Assembly: GCA_018971195.1 (NCBI GenBank)
Contig: JAGXBK010000016.1
Location: 1 to 35,876, forward strand
Source: Betaproteobacteria bacterium
GTDB lineage: Bacteria > Pseudomonadota > Gammaproteobacteria > Burkholderiales > Casimicrobiaceae
Reading direction: 5' to 3'
Length of the DNA stretch: 35,876 bases
A program made the translations under genes and the position numbers. Under the pieces are notes generated by a model. That model saw only the letters and a program-made list of their open reading frames with translations. It was not told the DNA's origin and searched no databases. How positions within the stretch are numbered: the stretch's first letter is position 1; each line of letters opens with the position of its first letter. Below are positions 16,957 to 25,762 of the stretch, piece after piece.

Positions 16957-18483
16957 TCACCGGCGACCCAGGCGGACGACGACGATCGGCGCGGCGATCA
17001 ACGCGATCGAGGCTGCGAGCACCAGGGCATCGCCGACGCGCAGGTAAGGCGTCTCGCCTTCACGGGCCGTGACGTTCACTTCGAGCACACCGGTCGTGAA
17101 CCAGGGCAGCGCGCCGAGGGTGCGTCCGTCCGGCCCGATCGCCGAGGTGATGCCGGTGTTGGTCGCCCTCAGCATCGGCCGGCCGAATTCGAGCGCGCGC
17201 ATCGCGGCGATCTGGTCGTGCTGCCACGCGGCGATCGAGTGCCCGTACCACGCATCGTTGGTGACATTGACGAGCATTCCCGCGCCGCGCGCGGCCGGGA
17301 TGAGCTCGCCGCCGAACGCGTCCTCGTAGCAGATGTCGACCGCGACCTTCTGGCCGGCGACCGCGAGGGGCGGCTGGTACGCGGGACCGCGCGCCTGGTC
17401 GGCGAGCGGGATCGAGAGCGCCGACCGGATGATCCAGCCGAACAGCGGCTCGAGCGGGATCGTTTCGCCGAACGGCACCAGATGGTGCTTGCGGTAGAAC
17501 TGCGGATCGCCCGCACCGAGCGCGACGACGGTATTGAAGTAGCGTGGCATCGTGCTGCCCGGTGGCGGCGGCAACTCCGTGAACAGGCCGAGGAGGACGT
17601 CGCCGTCGCGGGCCATCGCGGTGCGGATCAGCGCCAGCAGCACGTCATCGGGCACCTGGTCGGAGAACACGGGGAACGCCGATTCCGGCAGGACGATCAG
17701 CCGACCCCGGCTCGAATCGACCAGGCGCAGATAGCGATCGTAGGTCGCGTTCCGGAAGTCCGGGTCGAACTTCTCCTCCTGCACGATGTTGCCCTGGACC
17801 AGCGAGACCGCGACCGGCGCACCCGCGGTTCTCGTCCATTCGACCTGCGCGAGGAGGGTCCCGGTCGCGACCAGCGCAGCGGTGCCGCACGCGGCGAGCG
17901 CGGCTTCGCCTCGCGCGCCGCGGGCCAGTGCGCCGGCGACATGGACCAGCAGTGCCGCGCACAGCGACATCGAAAGCGACACCATGAACACGCCGCCGAT
18001 CGGGGCATACCCGCGCAGCAATCCTTCCGGCACCTGCGAGTAGCCGACGCTGAGCCACGGGAATCCGGTGAACACGAAGCCGCGCAGCCATTCGGCGAGG
18101 GTGAAGGCGCCCGCGGCGACCAGCAGGCGCGCGAACGAGCGTTGCCGCGTCGAGCGCGCGGCGAGCCACCCGGCGGCGGCGGGCCACAGCGCGAGATAGG
18201 CGACGAGGAAGGCGATCGCGAGCGCCGCGAGCGGTGCCGGCATGCCGCCGAACGCCTGGATCGCGATGTAGAGCCACGATGCTCCCGCACCGAAGAGTCC
18301 CAGGCCGAACGCGAATCCAGTGCCGGCCGCCTCGCGCGGCGACGCCGCATCGTGCCACTGCCAGAGCAGCACCGTGAGGGTCGCGAGCGGCAGCGCCGAG
18401 AGACCGAACGGGGCGAATCCGAACACCGTCGCCGCACCCGCGGCCGCAGCGAGCGAGAGCGACAATGCCCGCGCGAGCGTCAT
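16957..18483 (-). CDS. lnt: apolipoprotein N-acyltransferase
   Basis: A 508-residue inner-membrane enzyme that adds the third acyl chain to lipoproteins. The N-terminal third is a run of membrane segments (from LARALSLSLAAAAGAATVFG to the LLVHVAGALARG region). The periplasmic nitrilase domain has the catalytic triad: Glu in IVLPESAFPVF, Lys in FYRKHHLVPFGE and Cys in VDICYEDAFGGE. A final membrane helix closes the protein. ATG 18483 is 10 bases after the corC stop; longer forms would run into corC. The corC-lnt pairing is conserved. Confidence 0.97.
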   Translation of the reverse strand: MTLARALSLSLAAAAGAATVFGFAPFGLSALPLATLTVLLWQWHDAASPREAAGTGFAFGLGLFGAGASWLYIAIQAFGGMPAPLAALAIAFLVAYLALWPAAAGWLAARSTRQRSFARLLVAAGAFTLAEWLRGFVFTGFPWLSVGYSQVPEGLLRGYAPIGGVFMVSLSMSLCAALLVHVAGALARGARGEAALAACGTAALVATGTLLAQVEWTRTAGAPVAVSLVQGNIVQEEKFDPDFRNATYDRYLRLVDSSRGRLIVLPESAFPVFSDQVPDDVLLALIRTAMARDGDVLLGLFTELPPPPGSTMPRYFNTVVALGAGDPQFYRKHHLVPFGETIPLEPLFGWIIRSALSIPLADQARGPAYQPPLAVAGQKVAVDICYEDAFGGELIPAARGAGMLVNVTNDAWYGHSIAAWQHDQIAAMRALEFGRPMLRATNTGITSAIGPDGRTLGALPWFTTGVLEVNVTAREGETPYLRVGDALVLAASIALIAAPIVVVRLGRR

Positions 18484-18493
18484 CGCCGCGCGC

Positions 18494-19357
18494 TCAGCCG
18501 CCGCTGTCTTCGCCGGACGGCGGGGGCGCGACGCGCTCGACGTGCAGCGTGAGCAGTCGACGGCTGTCGGCACGCAGCACCCGGAAGCGGAATCCACCGA
18601 CCGTCGTCGCCTCGCCACGCTTGGGCAGGCGCCCGAACGACTTCAGGAGCAGGCCGCCAATGGTGTCGAATTGCTCGTCCTCGAACGACGTGCCGAACTG
18701 CGCGTTGAAATCGGCGATCTCGGTCTGCGCCTTGACGCGAAAACGGCCGTCGGCCTCGGGGATGATGTCGTCCTCGCTCTCGTCGAAGTCGTACTCGTCC
18801 TCGATGTCGCCCACGATCTGCTCGAGCACGTCCTCGATCGTCACCAGGCCGGAAACGCCGCCGTATTCGTCGACGACGATCGCAATGTGATTGCGGTTGG
18901 CGCGGAACTCGCGCAGCAGCACGTTCAGGCGCTTGGATTCGGGCACGAACACCGCCGGTCGCAGCGTCTCGCGAAGGTTGAAAGCCTCGGAATTCGCGTA
19001 GTAGTTCAACAGCTCCTTCGCGAGCAGGATCCCGACGACGTCGTCCTTGGACTCGCCGATCACCGGGAAGCGCGAATGCTTGGTGTCGAGGATCAGCGCG
19101 ATGAAGTCGGGGGGCTCGTCGTCGATCGACACGCAATCCATCTGTGCGCGCGGGATCATGATGTCGCGTACCGTCGTCTCGGATACCGACAGCACGCCCT
19201 CGATCATCGACAGCGCGTCGGCGTCGAGCAGCCGGCGCTCGTAGGCACCGTGCAGCAGCGCGAGCAGCTCCTCCCGGTCCTCGGGCTCCCGCGTCAGGAA
19301 CGACGACAGGCGCTCGAGCAGCGTCGGCTTGTCGTCGGGTGGGCCGTGGTTCGCCAT
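18494..19357 (-). CDS. corC: CorC/HlyC-type CBS-domain transporter-associated protein
   Basis: A 287-residue cytoplasmic protein with a CBS pair and a C-terminal CorC_HlyC domain, linked to Mg/Co homeostasis. The first CBS domain includes VRDIMIPRAQMDCVS and HSRFPVIGESKDDVVGIL; the second HIAIVVDEYGGVSGLVTIED and VLEQIVGDIEDEYD. The C-terminal domain ends with FDTIGGLLLKSFGRLPKRGE. There are no membrane segments, so it is the soluble CorC form. The start shares one base with the ybeY stop (TGATG). Confidence 0.94.
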   Translation of the reverse strand: MANHGPPDDKPTLLERLSSFLTREPEDREELLALLHGAYERRLLDADALSMIEGVLSVSETTVRDIMIPRAQMDCVSIDDEPPDFIALILDTKHSRFPVIGESKDDVVGILLAKELLNYYANSEAFNLRETLRPAVFVPESKRLNVLLREFRANRNHIAIVVDEYGGVSGLVTIEDVLEQIVGDIEDEYDFDESEDDIIPEADGRFRVKAQTEIADFNAQFGTSFEDEQFDTIGGLLLKSFGRLPKRGEATTVGGFRFRVLRADSRRLLTLHVERVAPPPSGEDSGG

Positions 19358-19908
19358 CAGGAATCGCCCCGCGCATCCGCGCAGGCGTCGCGGTGGCCGA
19401 GCTGCGCCAGCAGCGCGCGCTCGCGCGCCTCCATGCGCGCGGCATCGTCGTCGCGCTCATGATCGTAGCCCTGCAGGTGCAGCATGCCGTGGATCACCAG
19501 GTGCGCACAGTGCGCCGCGAGCGTCCTGCGCTGCGCCCGCGCCTCCCTGCGCATCACTGGTGCGCACAGTACGATGTCGCCTGCAAGCGACGCCACATCA
19601 TCGTACACGAACGTGAGGACGTTGGTCGCGTAATCCCGGCCCCGGTAGCGCCGATTGAGCGTCCGGCCTTCGCGCGCGCCGACGAAGCGCAAGGTGACGC
19701 TCGCCGGGCGCTCCAGCGCCGCCTGCATCCAGCGGCGCAGCGTGCGTCGCCGCGGCAGCGCGGCCGGATCGACCATCCACTGGATCGCGAGCTCGAGCTT
19801 GGGCGACCCGCCCCCTCCCCCCGCCGGCTGAGAGAGGGCCGGCCTACGCTGCGGGCCGCCTCTCCCGCTTGCCGGAGAGGGCCGGGCGGGCTCCCTACGC
19901 GGCCGCAT
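19357..19908 (-). CDS. ybeY: endoribonuclease YbeY, with an unusual N-terminal extension
   Basis: The zinc motif [15 protein letters not shown] identifies YbeY, a single-strand endoribonuclease for rRNA maturation and 70S quality control. [16 protein letters not shown] is the other conserved segment. No ATG, GTG or TTG exists between the phoH stop and residue Met of WMVDPAA, which is past the first beta strand (KLELAIQW). The nearest start that keeps that strand is ATG 19908 inside the end of phoH, giving about 183 residues. The added N-terminus ([14 protein letters not shown] and onward) is encoded by a palindromic repeat and is low-complexity. A shorter start at 19776 is possible but would lose the first strand. 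Confidence 0.88.
   Translation of the reverse strand: MRPRREPARPSPASGRGGPQRRPALSQPAGGGGGSPKLELAIQWMVDPAALPRRRTLRRWMQAALERPASVTLRFVGAREGRTLNRRYRGRDYATNVLTFVYDDVASLAGDIVLCAPVMRREARAQRRTLAAHCAHLVIHGMLHLQGYDHERDDDAARMEARERALLAQLGHRDACADARGDS
19812..19890. repeat. GC-rich palindromic repeat at the phoH/ybeY junction
   Basis: CCTCTCC and GGAGAGG (within 19859-19881) form a 7-bp stem, and GAGAGGGCCGG occurs twice in direct orientation (19832-19842 and 19875-19885), with a further imperfect inverted pairing between 19830-19844 and 19853-19864. The arms resemble the CTCTCCC...GGGAGAGG intergenic repeats common in proteobacteria. Here the element lies where ybeY translation must begin. Confidence 0.65.
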
Positions 19909-21001
19909 CGCGGTCGTAGGCATCGATGATCTTCTGCACCAGCGGATGGCGGACGACATCGGCGCTGGTGAAGCGGACGAACGCGATGCCGCGCACGCCC
20001 TTCAACACCCGCTCGGCCTCGATCAACCCGCTCTTCTGGCCGCGCGCGAGGTCGATCTGCGTCACGTCGCCGGTGATCACGGCCTGGGTCCCGAAACCGA
20101 TGCGCGTCAGGAACATCTTCATCTGCTCGGGCGTGGTGTTCTGTGCCTCGTCGAGGATGATGAACGAATGATTGAGCGTGCGCCCGCGCATGTACGCCAG
20201 CGGCGCGAGCTCGATCGTCTGGCGTTCGAAGAGCTTCGCCGCCTTGTCGAAGCCCATCAGGTCGTAGAGGGCGTCGTAGAGCGGCCGCAGGTACGGGTCG
20301 ACTTTCTGCGCGAGGTCGCCGGGAAGGAAACCGAGGCGCTCCCCCGCTTCCACCGCGGGGCGCACGAGAACGATGCGCTTGACCGCGTCGCGCTCGAGCG
20401 CGTCGACGGCGCATGCCACGGCGAGGTAGGTCTTGCCGGTTCCCGCGGGCCCGATGCCGATGCTGATGTCGTGGCTGCGGATCGCTTCGATATACGCGAC
20501 CTGGTTGGGCGTGCGTCCATGCAGGTCGGCACGGCGCGTGCGGAGCAGCGGAGCGCCGGCGTCGCGGGCCGAAGCCGGTTGCGGCGGCGCCCCCTCGTGG
20601 CCTGCGAAGCGTTGCATGCCTCCCTCCTGCGCCCCGCTCGCGGCAGGGGGCTTGCGACGGGGGACATGAGCGGCGATCTCGACCAGCCCGAGCTGGATGT
20701 CGTCGACCGAAAGCGGCTTGCGGGCATCCGCGCAGAAACGCTGCAGGGCGCGGATGCAGGATTCCACCTGCTTCGTCGCACCTTCGACCGTGAAGTCGGT
20801 GCCACGGCGCGCGATCGTCACGTCCAGCGCCGCCTCGATCTGGCGCAGGTTCGCGTCCAGCGGTCCGCAGAGATTGGCGAGCGCCCGGTTGCCCTCGGGG
20901 TCGAGGGAAACCGCCTGCAGCACGCGTGAGGCACCGGCGCGCCCCGCGCCATGGCGCGGCGTCGCCGCGACTCCAGTCGTCCGGGGCGTCGCGCGGGTCA
21001 C
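19895..21001 (-). CDS. PhoH-like ATPase
   Basis: A 368-residue protein (PhoH/PhoL type) typically encoded directly before ybeY. Walker A is [14 protein letters not shown]; Walker B is [20 protein letters not shown], followed by [20 protein letters not shown]. The N-terminal part contains a small KH-like segment ([20 protein letters not shown]). The start is GTG 21001, overlapping the upstream metalloprotease stop (GTGA). PhoH/YbeY pairs are linked to RNA metabolism, and PhoH proteins are proposed NTP-dependent RNA helicases. The family name phoL is sometimes used. Confidence 0.94.
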   Translation of the reverse strand: MTRATPRTTGVAATPRHGAGRAGASRVLQAVSLDPEGNRALANLCGPLDANLRQIEAALDVTIARRGTDFTVEGATKQVESCIRALQRFCADARKPLSVDDIQLGLVEIAAHVPRRKPPAASGAQEGGMQRFAGHEGAPPQPASARDAGAPLLRTRRADLHGRTPNQVAYIEAIRSHDISIGIGPAGTGKTYLAVACAVDALERDAVKRIVLVRPAVEAGERLGFLPGDLAQKVDPYLRPLYDALYDLMGFDKAAKLFERQTIELAPLAYMRGRTLNHSFIILDEAQNTTPEQMKMFLTRIGFGTQAVITGDVTQIDLARGQKSGLIEAERVLKGVRGIAFVRFTSADVVRHPLVQKIIDAYDRDAAA

Positions 21002-23799
21002 AGGGCCTGGCGCACGATCGGCGCCTTCTGCGCTTCGTCGAGCATCGCGAGCATGTCCGCGATGTGTGCCTGCGCTTCGCGCGACCACCTGCGCGATTGC
21101 GCTGCGGCGAGTTCGGCGTGCAGCCGCTTCGCATCGGCGCGCAGCAGCGCGCGTGCGTCCGCGGGCATCGACTGCGCCGGCCGGATCAGTGCGTTCGCCA
21201 CCTGGGTCACGTATTCGCGCTGCAGGTTGCGCCGCAGCAGCGGGATCTGCCTGCCGGTTCGAAGCTCGCTCCACACGGCAGCGTGCAGCGTCGCGTAGAG
21301 GTCGGGCAGCCGCAGGGCTTCGCGCGGCCGGTCGACTTTGGACTCGTTGTTCAGCAGCCGCTGGGCGATCATCGGGCTCATCAGCCGGTCGAGGACGGCG
21401 CGCTGCAGCCCCAGCACCTGCTGGTCGATCGGCAGGTCGACCGGCGGCACCGGGCGTCCCAGCTCCTCTGCGTCCTCCATGTCGGTCGCCGACACCGTCA
21501 TGTGGCGCAGGAACGCCGGAGAAAAATCGAAGCTGTCGGCCGACAGGATCTCGGTGGCCAGCATGTCGAGCGCATCGCGCTGCTTGCCCGCATCCACCGG
21601 GTTCAGCGGTGCGCGGCCGCTGCCGGCGCGATCCTTGAGGGTCGTCAGGCCGCCGACGTACTTGGCGGCGAACAGCGCACCCTGCGCCGCTTCGATCAAC
21701 CCGCGGCTGAAGTTGCGCCGCAGGACGGAATAGCTCTGGCCCGGCGGCAGCTGCATCGCTTCAGTGCGCTGCCACATTTCACGCACCAACTCGACCCGCT
21801 TTTTCGCGTACGCGAGAGGATCGCTGCCGAGATCGAGCTGGTTGACGTCGGGATCGAGTCCGGATCCTCCGGCATCCTCGTCGGTCGCGTAGGCGAGCTG
21901 CGGCTCGTTCGAGCGGGCGGCGATCTTCGCGAGGTCCGCCGCCTCATCCTGCGCCGGGAGCGTCTTGTACCCGTACTCGATCGCCCAGTAGTCGTAGGGC
22001 CCGAGCGTCGACATGTTGAACTGCCCCTGACGCTCGCCTTTGACCGCGATGTTCCATGGGTTGTACTCCATGACCGAGCCGGCGATGCCGTTCTTCGCCG
22101 TGAAGGCCGGATCGGAAAGCTCAGCCTCGGTGTAGATCGTCGACGCGCGGAAATTGTGGCGCAGCCCCAGCGTGTGCCCGACCTCGTGCATGGTCACCGC
22201 CTTCAGGAACGCATCGACGAACTTGTCGACGGCGGGGCTGTCGGGCGCGATCTCGCCGCGCGCCTCGAGCAGCGACAGCGCGAAAGCGGCATCACCGGTC
22301 GCCTCCTCCTCGTAGCTGCAGCTCTGCGCATCGGCGCGAGGCGCGGCTTGCGTCCCCGCCAGCGCGGAGAACGCATTTGAGGGCGACGGCAGGTACTCGC
22401 CGCGCAGGTTGCGGACGACGCGGATATTGTTGGCGTCGATGCCGATGTCGGCGTCGAGGATCTCGCCGGTTCGCGGATCGACGACCGAGGGGCCGATGGC
22501 GCCGTACGAAGACTTCGCGACGGTCTGCCAGCGCACCGACGCATGGCGGATGTCGGAGGTGTCGAAATCAGCGTCATCGGGCTGGACCTCGACGCGGATC
22601 GCGTCCTTGAAGCCGATGCGCTCGAAGGCCTTGTTCCACTCGAGGATTCCCTCCCGGATCGGCTCGCGGTACTTGACCGGGATGTTGCGGTCGAGCCAGA
22701 ACACGATCGGCTGCTTCGGCTCGGACATCGCCGCGGCAGGATCCTTCTTCTCCAGGCGCCAGCGATCGACGAAATGCTCGACCGGGACGCGCGGGATGTC
22801 GGAAGTGAAATCGAGGACTTCGGTCGTGAAATAGCCGATGCGATCGTCGGCCCGCCGCGCCGGCATCGGCACGTCGGGCAGCTTGGCGAACGTGTAGTAA
22901 TAGCCGAGGAACATGCTGCGCAGGTCCGGCAGCGTCGACGGGGGCGGCGGCAACGTCGACTTGGCGGGCGGGGGCGGCGGCAGCACCAGGTGCGACAGCG
23001 AGTAATGCGCCGAAACCTCCAGCGCGACGTTGTCGGGGCTCGCCCAGAGCTTGCCGAACGACGAGTTGCGGGCATCGAAGCCGTAGGTCTGGCGATAGAC
23101 CCTCTCGAGGAAGGGCACCGCTGCCGGGATGTCGGCGAAGAGCAGTGCATTGGCGTCGATCAGGACCGACTTGCCCTCCGGCTTGGGCTGGGACGCGATC
23201 GGCGCCGTCGCGAGCAGGCTGTCGGAGAAGCCCGCGGCGACCGCGCGCGCTTCGGGCGTTCCTGCCCTCGCCGTGTATTTCTCGTTCTTGGCGATCAGCT
23301 GCACGGTGTTGCCGTGCTTGTGGAACACGACGATCTGGGCGACACCGACCGGGTAGGTCATCGCGCCGCCGAAGAGCCGGTGCTCGCCGATGCCCTGGTT
23401 CAGCGCCGACTTGAAGAAGTACGGATGATCGAACTGCTCGGGCCCGATCTCGATCCAGACCTTGTCGTCCTTCTGCCAGAGGTTGAACAGGCCTGTCGAT
23501 TCCTTCGCCCCCTTGATCACGTCCGCGAAAGGCTTGGCCGCCTGGGCCGCCTGCGCTGCCGCCGCGGCAGCGGCTGCCGCAGCGGTCGCTTTCGGCGGCG
23601 TCGGCTGCGCGCTCCCGGGCGCCGTGCCCCCGGAACCTGCGGGGTGCTCGGTGGCGGCGTTCGCGGCTGCTGCCGCGATGGCCTCGGTTTCGCCGGAGCG
23701 GGACGCGCTCGACGCGGGAACGCTCGCGCAGCCGGCGAACAGCAGCGGGGCGACGGCGGACATCAGGATCGCGATGCGGGTAGCACGCAGTTGCAGCAT
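20998..23799 (-). CDS. large lipoprotein zinc metalloprotease (DUF5117/DUF4953-like)
   Basis: A 933-residue exported lipoprotein. The signal ends at the lipobox FAGC (Cys24), followed by a long Ala/Gly/Pro linker (residues about 30-90). The zinc site is [18 protein letters not shown] near residue 538, a metzincin-type HExxHxxGxxH, followed by [11 protein letters not shown] as the Met-turn candidate. This matches the zinc-dependent metalloprotease family annotated with DUF5117, DUF5118 and DUF4953 in Bacteroidetes and proteobacteria; substrates are unknown. It sits between miaB and phoH, overlapping phoH by GTGA, so it is expressed with core RNA-processing genes. It is likely periplasmic or outer-membrane. 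Confidence 0.9.
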   Translation of the reverse strand: MLQLRATRIAILMSAVAPLLFAGCASVPASSASRSGETEAIAAAAANAATEHPAGSGGTAPGSAQPTPPKATAAAAAAAAAAQAAQAAKPFADVIKGAKESTGLFNLWQKDDKVWIEIGPEQFDHPYFFKSALNQGIGEHRLFGGAMTYPVGVAQIVVFHKHGNTVQLIAKNEKYTARAGTPEARAVAAGFSDSLLATAPIASQPKPEGKSVLIDANALLFADIPAAVPFLERVYRQTYGFDARNSSFGKLWASPDNVALEVSAHYSLSHLVLPPPPPAKSTLPPPPSTLPDLRSMFLGYYYTFAKLPDVPMPARRADDRIGYFTTEVLDFTSDIPRVPVEHFVDRWRLEKKDPAAAMSEPKQPIVFWLDRNIPVKYREPIREGILEWNKAFERIGFKDAIRVEVQPDDADFDTSDIRHASVRWQTVAKSSYGAIGPSVVDPRTGEILDADIGIDANNIRVVRNLRGEYLPSPSNAFSALAGTQAAPRADAQSCSYEEEATGDAAFALSLLEARGEIAPDSPAVDKFVDAFLKAVTMHEVGHTLGLRHNFRASTIYTEAELSDPAFTAKNGIAGSVMEYNPWNIAVKGERQGQFNMSTLGPYDYWAIEYGYKTLPAQDEAADLAKIAARSNEPQLAYATDEDAGGSGLDPDVNQLDLGSDPLAYAKKRVELVREMWQRTEAMQLPPGQSYSVLRRNFSRGLIEAAQGALFAAKYVGGLTTLKDRAGSGRAPLNPVDAGKQRDALDMLATEILSADSFDFSPAFLRHMTVSATDMEDAEELGRPVPPVDLPIDQQVLGLQRAVLDRLMSPMIAQRLLNNESKVDRPREALRLPDLYATLHAAVWSELRTGRQIPLLRRNLQREYVTQVANALIRPAQSMPADARALLRADAKRLHAELAAAQSRRWSREAQAHIADMLAMLDEAQKAPIVRQAL

Positions 23800-23861
23800 G
23801 TATCGGCAGCTCCAGTTTGCGGGTACAGGACCGGCGGCGACGGCGCGCGGGCCGGAGGCTC

Positions 23862-25193
23862 TCACGGGTGAACGGGCTCGCCGCGCAGGGAATGCGGCAG
23901 CGCCGCGGTGATGACGACGTCGACGTATCGGCCGATCGATGCCGCATCGCCGGCGAAGTTGACGACGCGGTTGTTGTCGCAGCGCCCGGCGAGTTCGCCC
24001 GCATCCCTGGCCGAGCGGCCGGTCACGAGCACGCGCTCCCGCTTGCCGACCATCGACGCGCTCACGGCGCGATACTGCGCGTCGAGCAGCGACTGCAGCC
24101 GTTCGAGGCGACGCTGCGCAGCCTCGGCGGGCACGCGGTCGGGCAGATCCGCGGCCGGCGTCCCGGGCCGCGTGCTGTAGGCGAAGCTGAACGCGCCGTC
24201 GAAGCCCACGTCCTCGACCAGGCGCAGCGTCTGCTCGAAGTCGGCCTCGGTCTCCCCCGGGAAGCCGACGATGAAATCCGACGTGAGCGACAGGCCGGGG
24301 CGCTCGGCGCGCAGCCTGCGCACGATCGACTTGTACTCGAGGGCCGTGTAGCCGCGCTTCATGGCGGCGAGGACGCGATCGGACCCTGATTGCACCGGAA
24401 GATGCAGGTGCGACACCAGCTTGTCGAGCCTGCCGTAGGCCGAGATCAGCCGCGCGCCCATCTCCTTCGGATGCGATGTCGTGTAGCGCAGGCGCTCGAT
24501 GCCCGGGATCGCGGCCGCATATTCGAGCAGCATCGCGAGGTCTGCGACCTCGCCGTCCTCGGCCGATGGGCACCGGTAGGCGTTCACGTTCTGCCCGAGC
24601 AGCGTCACTTCCATCACGCCCTGGAGGGCGAGGTCGGCGATCTCGGTCAGCACGTCGTCGAACGGACGCGAGACCTCCTCGCCCCGGGTGTAGGGAACGA
24701 TGCAGAACGAGCAGTACTTGCTGCAACCCTCCATGATCGAGACGTATGCGTTCGCGCCCTCGACGCGCGGCGGCGGCAGGTGGTCGAACTTCTCGATCTC
24801 GGGAAACGAGATGTCGACCTGAGGCATACCGGTGTCGCGGCGCGCGCGGATCATCGCGGGCAGGCGATGCAGCGTCTGCGGACCGAACACGAGGTCGACG
24901 TACGGGGCGCGCTCGACGATGGCCGCGCCCTCCTGGGACGCGACGCAGCCGCCAACGCCGATGATCAGGTCGGGGCGGACCGCTTTCAGGGCGCGAACCC
25001 GGCCGAGGTCATGGAATACCCGCTCCTGCGCCTTCTCGCGCACCGAGCAGGTGTTGAACAGGATGACGTCGGCGTTCTCGGGGCGGTCGGTCAGCGCCAG
25101 GCCGTCGGAGGCGGCGAGCACGTCGGCCATGCGGTCCGAGTCGTACTCGTTCATCTGGCAGCCGAACGTGCGGATGTAGAGCTTGCGGGTCAC
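23862..25193 (-). CDS. miaB: tRNA-2-methylthio-N6-dimethylallyladenosine synthase
   Basis: A 443-residue radical-SAM methylthiotransferase modifying A37 of tRNAs that read UNN codons. The N-terminal UPF0004 domain supplies three cluster Cys (Cys12 in [14 protein letters not shown], one in [13 protein letters not shown], one in [11 protein letters not shown]). The radical SAM motif is [18 protein letters not shown]. The C-terminal TRAM domain is [20 protein letters not shown] and onward. The start is GTG 25193 with only a weak upstream ribosome site. It heads the long minus-strand operon and is divergent from the cobalamin riboswitch. Confidence 0.97.
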   Translation of the reverse strand: MTRKLYIRTFGCQMNEYDSDRMADVLAASDGLALTDRPENADVILFNTCSVREKAQERVFHDLGRVRALKAVRPDLIIGVGGCVASQEGAAIVERAPYVDLVFGPQTLHRLPAMIRARRDTGMPQVDISFPEIEKFDHLPPPRVEGANAYVSIMEGCSKYCSFCIVPYTRGEEVSRPFDDVLTEIADLALQGVMEVTLLGQNVNAYRCPSAEDGEVADLAMLLEYAAAIPGIERLRYTTSHPKEMGARLISAYGRLDKLVSHLHLPVQSGSDRVLAAMKRGYTALEYKSIVRRLRAERPGLSLTSDFIVGFPGETEADFEQTLRLVEDVGFDGAFSFAYSTRPGTPAADLPDRVPAEAAQRRLERLQSLLDAQYRAVSASMVGKRERVLVTGRSARDAGELAGRCDNNRVVNFAGDAASIGRYVDVVITAALPHSLRGEPVHP

Positions 25194-25247
25194 TCGGGGG
25201 CGATCGGTCGGCGCCGGGCGTGGCAGGGGCGTTGGGCGGAACCGATC

Positions 25248-25256
25248 ATTCTAGCA
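25248..25256 (-). promoter_or_regulatory. candidate extended -10 promoter for the miaB operon
   Basis: On the minus strand TGCTAGAAT (25256-25248) is an extended -10 (TGn plus TAGAAT, 5 of 6). No good -35 is visible, which is acceptable for extended -10 promoters. Transcription would start near 25241, about 48 bases before the miaB GTG. Confidence 0.5.
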
Positions 25257-25320
25257 AAGTGGCCGGGTCGACACGCCCGCGGAAAGGCTCCGCAGCCGGA
25301 CCGCCGTCGTGGGGGTGAAG

Positions 25321-25326
25321 TAGAAT
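25321..25326 (+). promoter_or_regulatory. -10 element upstream of the cobalamin riboswitch
   Basis: TAGAAT at 25321-25326 places the expected transcription start at about 25333, exactly where the aptamer P1 stem begins. The -35 region is GC-rich and weak. Confidence 0.5.
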
Positions 25327-25333
25327 CACGTTC

Positions 25334-25545
25334 GCAGGTGTCCGCCGGACGTCATCGGTCCGGCGGGTGAAACGGGAACGCGGTGCGGCGCCGGATGCAG
25401 GACGAGTGCAGGTGCCAAGGCCGCGGCTGCCCCCGCAACGGTAAGCCGGTGCGGATCGTCCGACCCTCGAGGCAATGCCACTGACCGCGCGCTGCGGACG
25501 GGAAGGCGGGACGATCAAGACCGGCAAGCCCGGAGACCGGCCTGC
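25334..25545 (+). ncRNA. cobalamin (B12) riboswitch
   Basis: A complete AdoCbl-class aptamer. The closing P1 stem pairs GCAGG (25334-25338) with CCTGC (25541-25545). Conserved blocks appear in order: GAAACGGGAACGCGGTGC, CTGCCCCCGCAACGGTAAGC, GCCACTG (25477-25483), GGGAAGG, and the B12 box AAGCCCGGAGACCGGCC. It lies upstream of a BtuB-type receptor and BtuF-type binding protein, so high cobalamin should repress uptake, probably by blocking translation because no T-rich terminator follows. Confidence 0.97.
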
Positions 25546-25762
25546 ATCGCTTACGGCGCCGCCCGGCGCCGGCGGCGAAAAGTGAACCGCAGCGCGGGGA
25601 TCCGTTGCCGCTCGCAGGCGCGTACGCGCCACCGCGGCAGGCCCCGTCGTCCGACGCCTGGCACCGGTGGGCGCCCAGGCTTGCCGGCGTCGTCGCGATG
25701 CTCGTGTTGTGCCGATCAATGTCCGTGCGGGGTTCCCACGGCGTGACGAAAGCGAGCATCCA
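25546..25762 (+). other. 217-base leader between riboswitch aptamer and btuB
   Basis: This stretch contains a GC-rich inverted repeat just after the aptamer (GGCGCC GCCC GGCGCC), a candidate expression-platform hairpin without a U-tract. An in-frame ATG at 25699 opens a short frame that overlaps the btuB start in another reading frame. No convincing protein is visible; the region may be structured leader RNA. Confidence 0.5.

Noticed and set aside
20998-24726. Single 1,242-codon frame joining miaB antisense-frame residues to the metalloprotease
   Set aside because: The part before 23799 overlaps miaB in another frame and lacks similarity; the lipoprotein signal at 23799 marks the true start.
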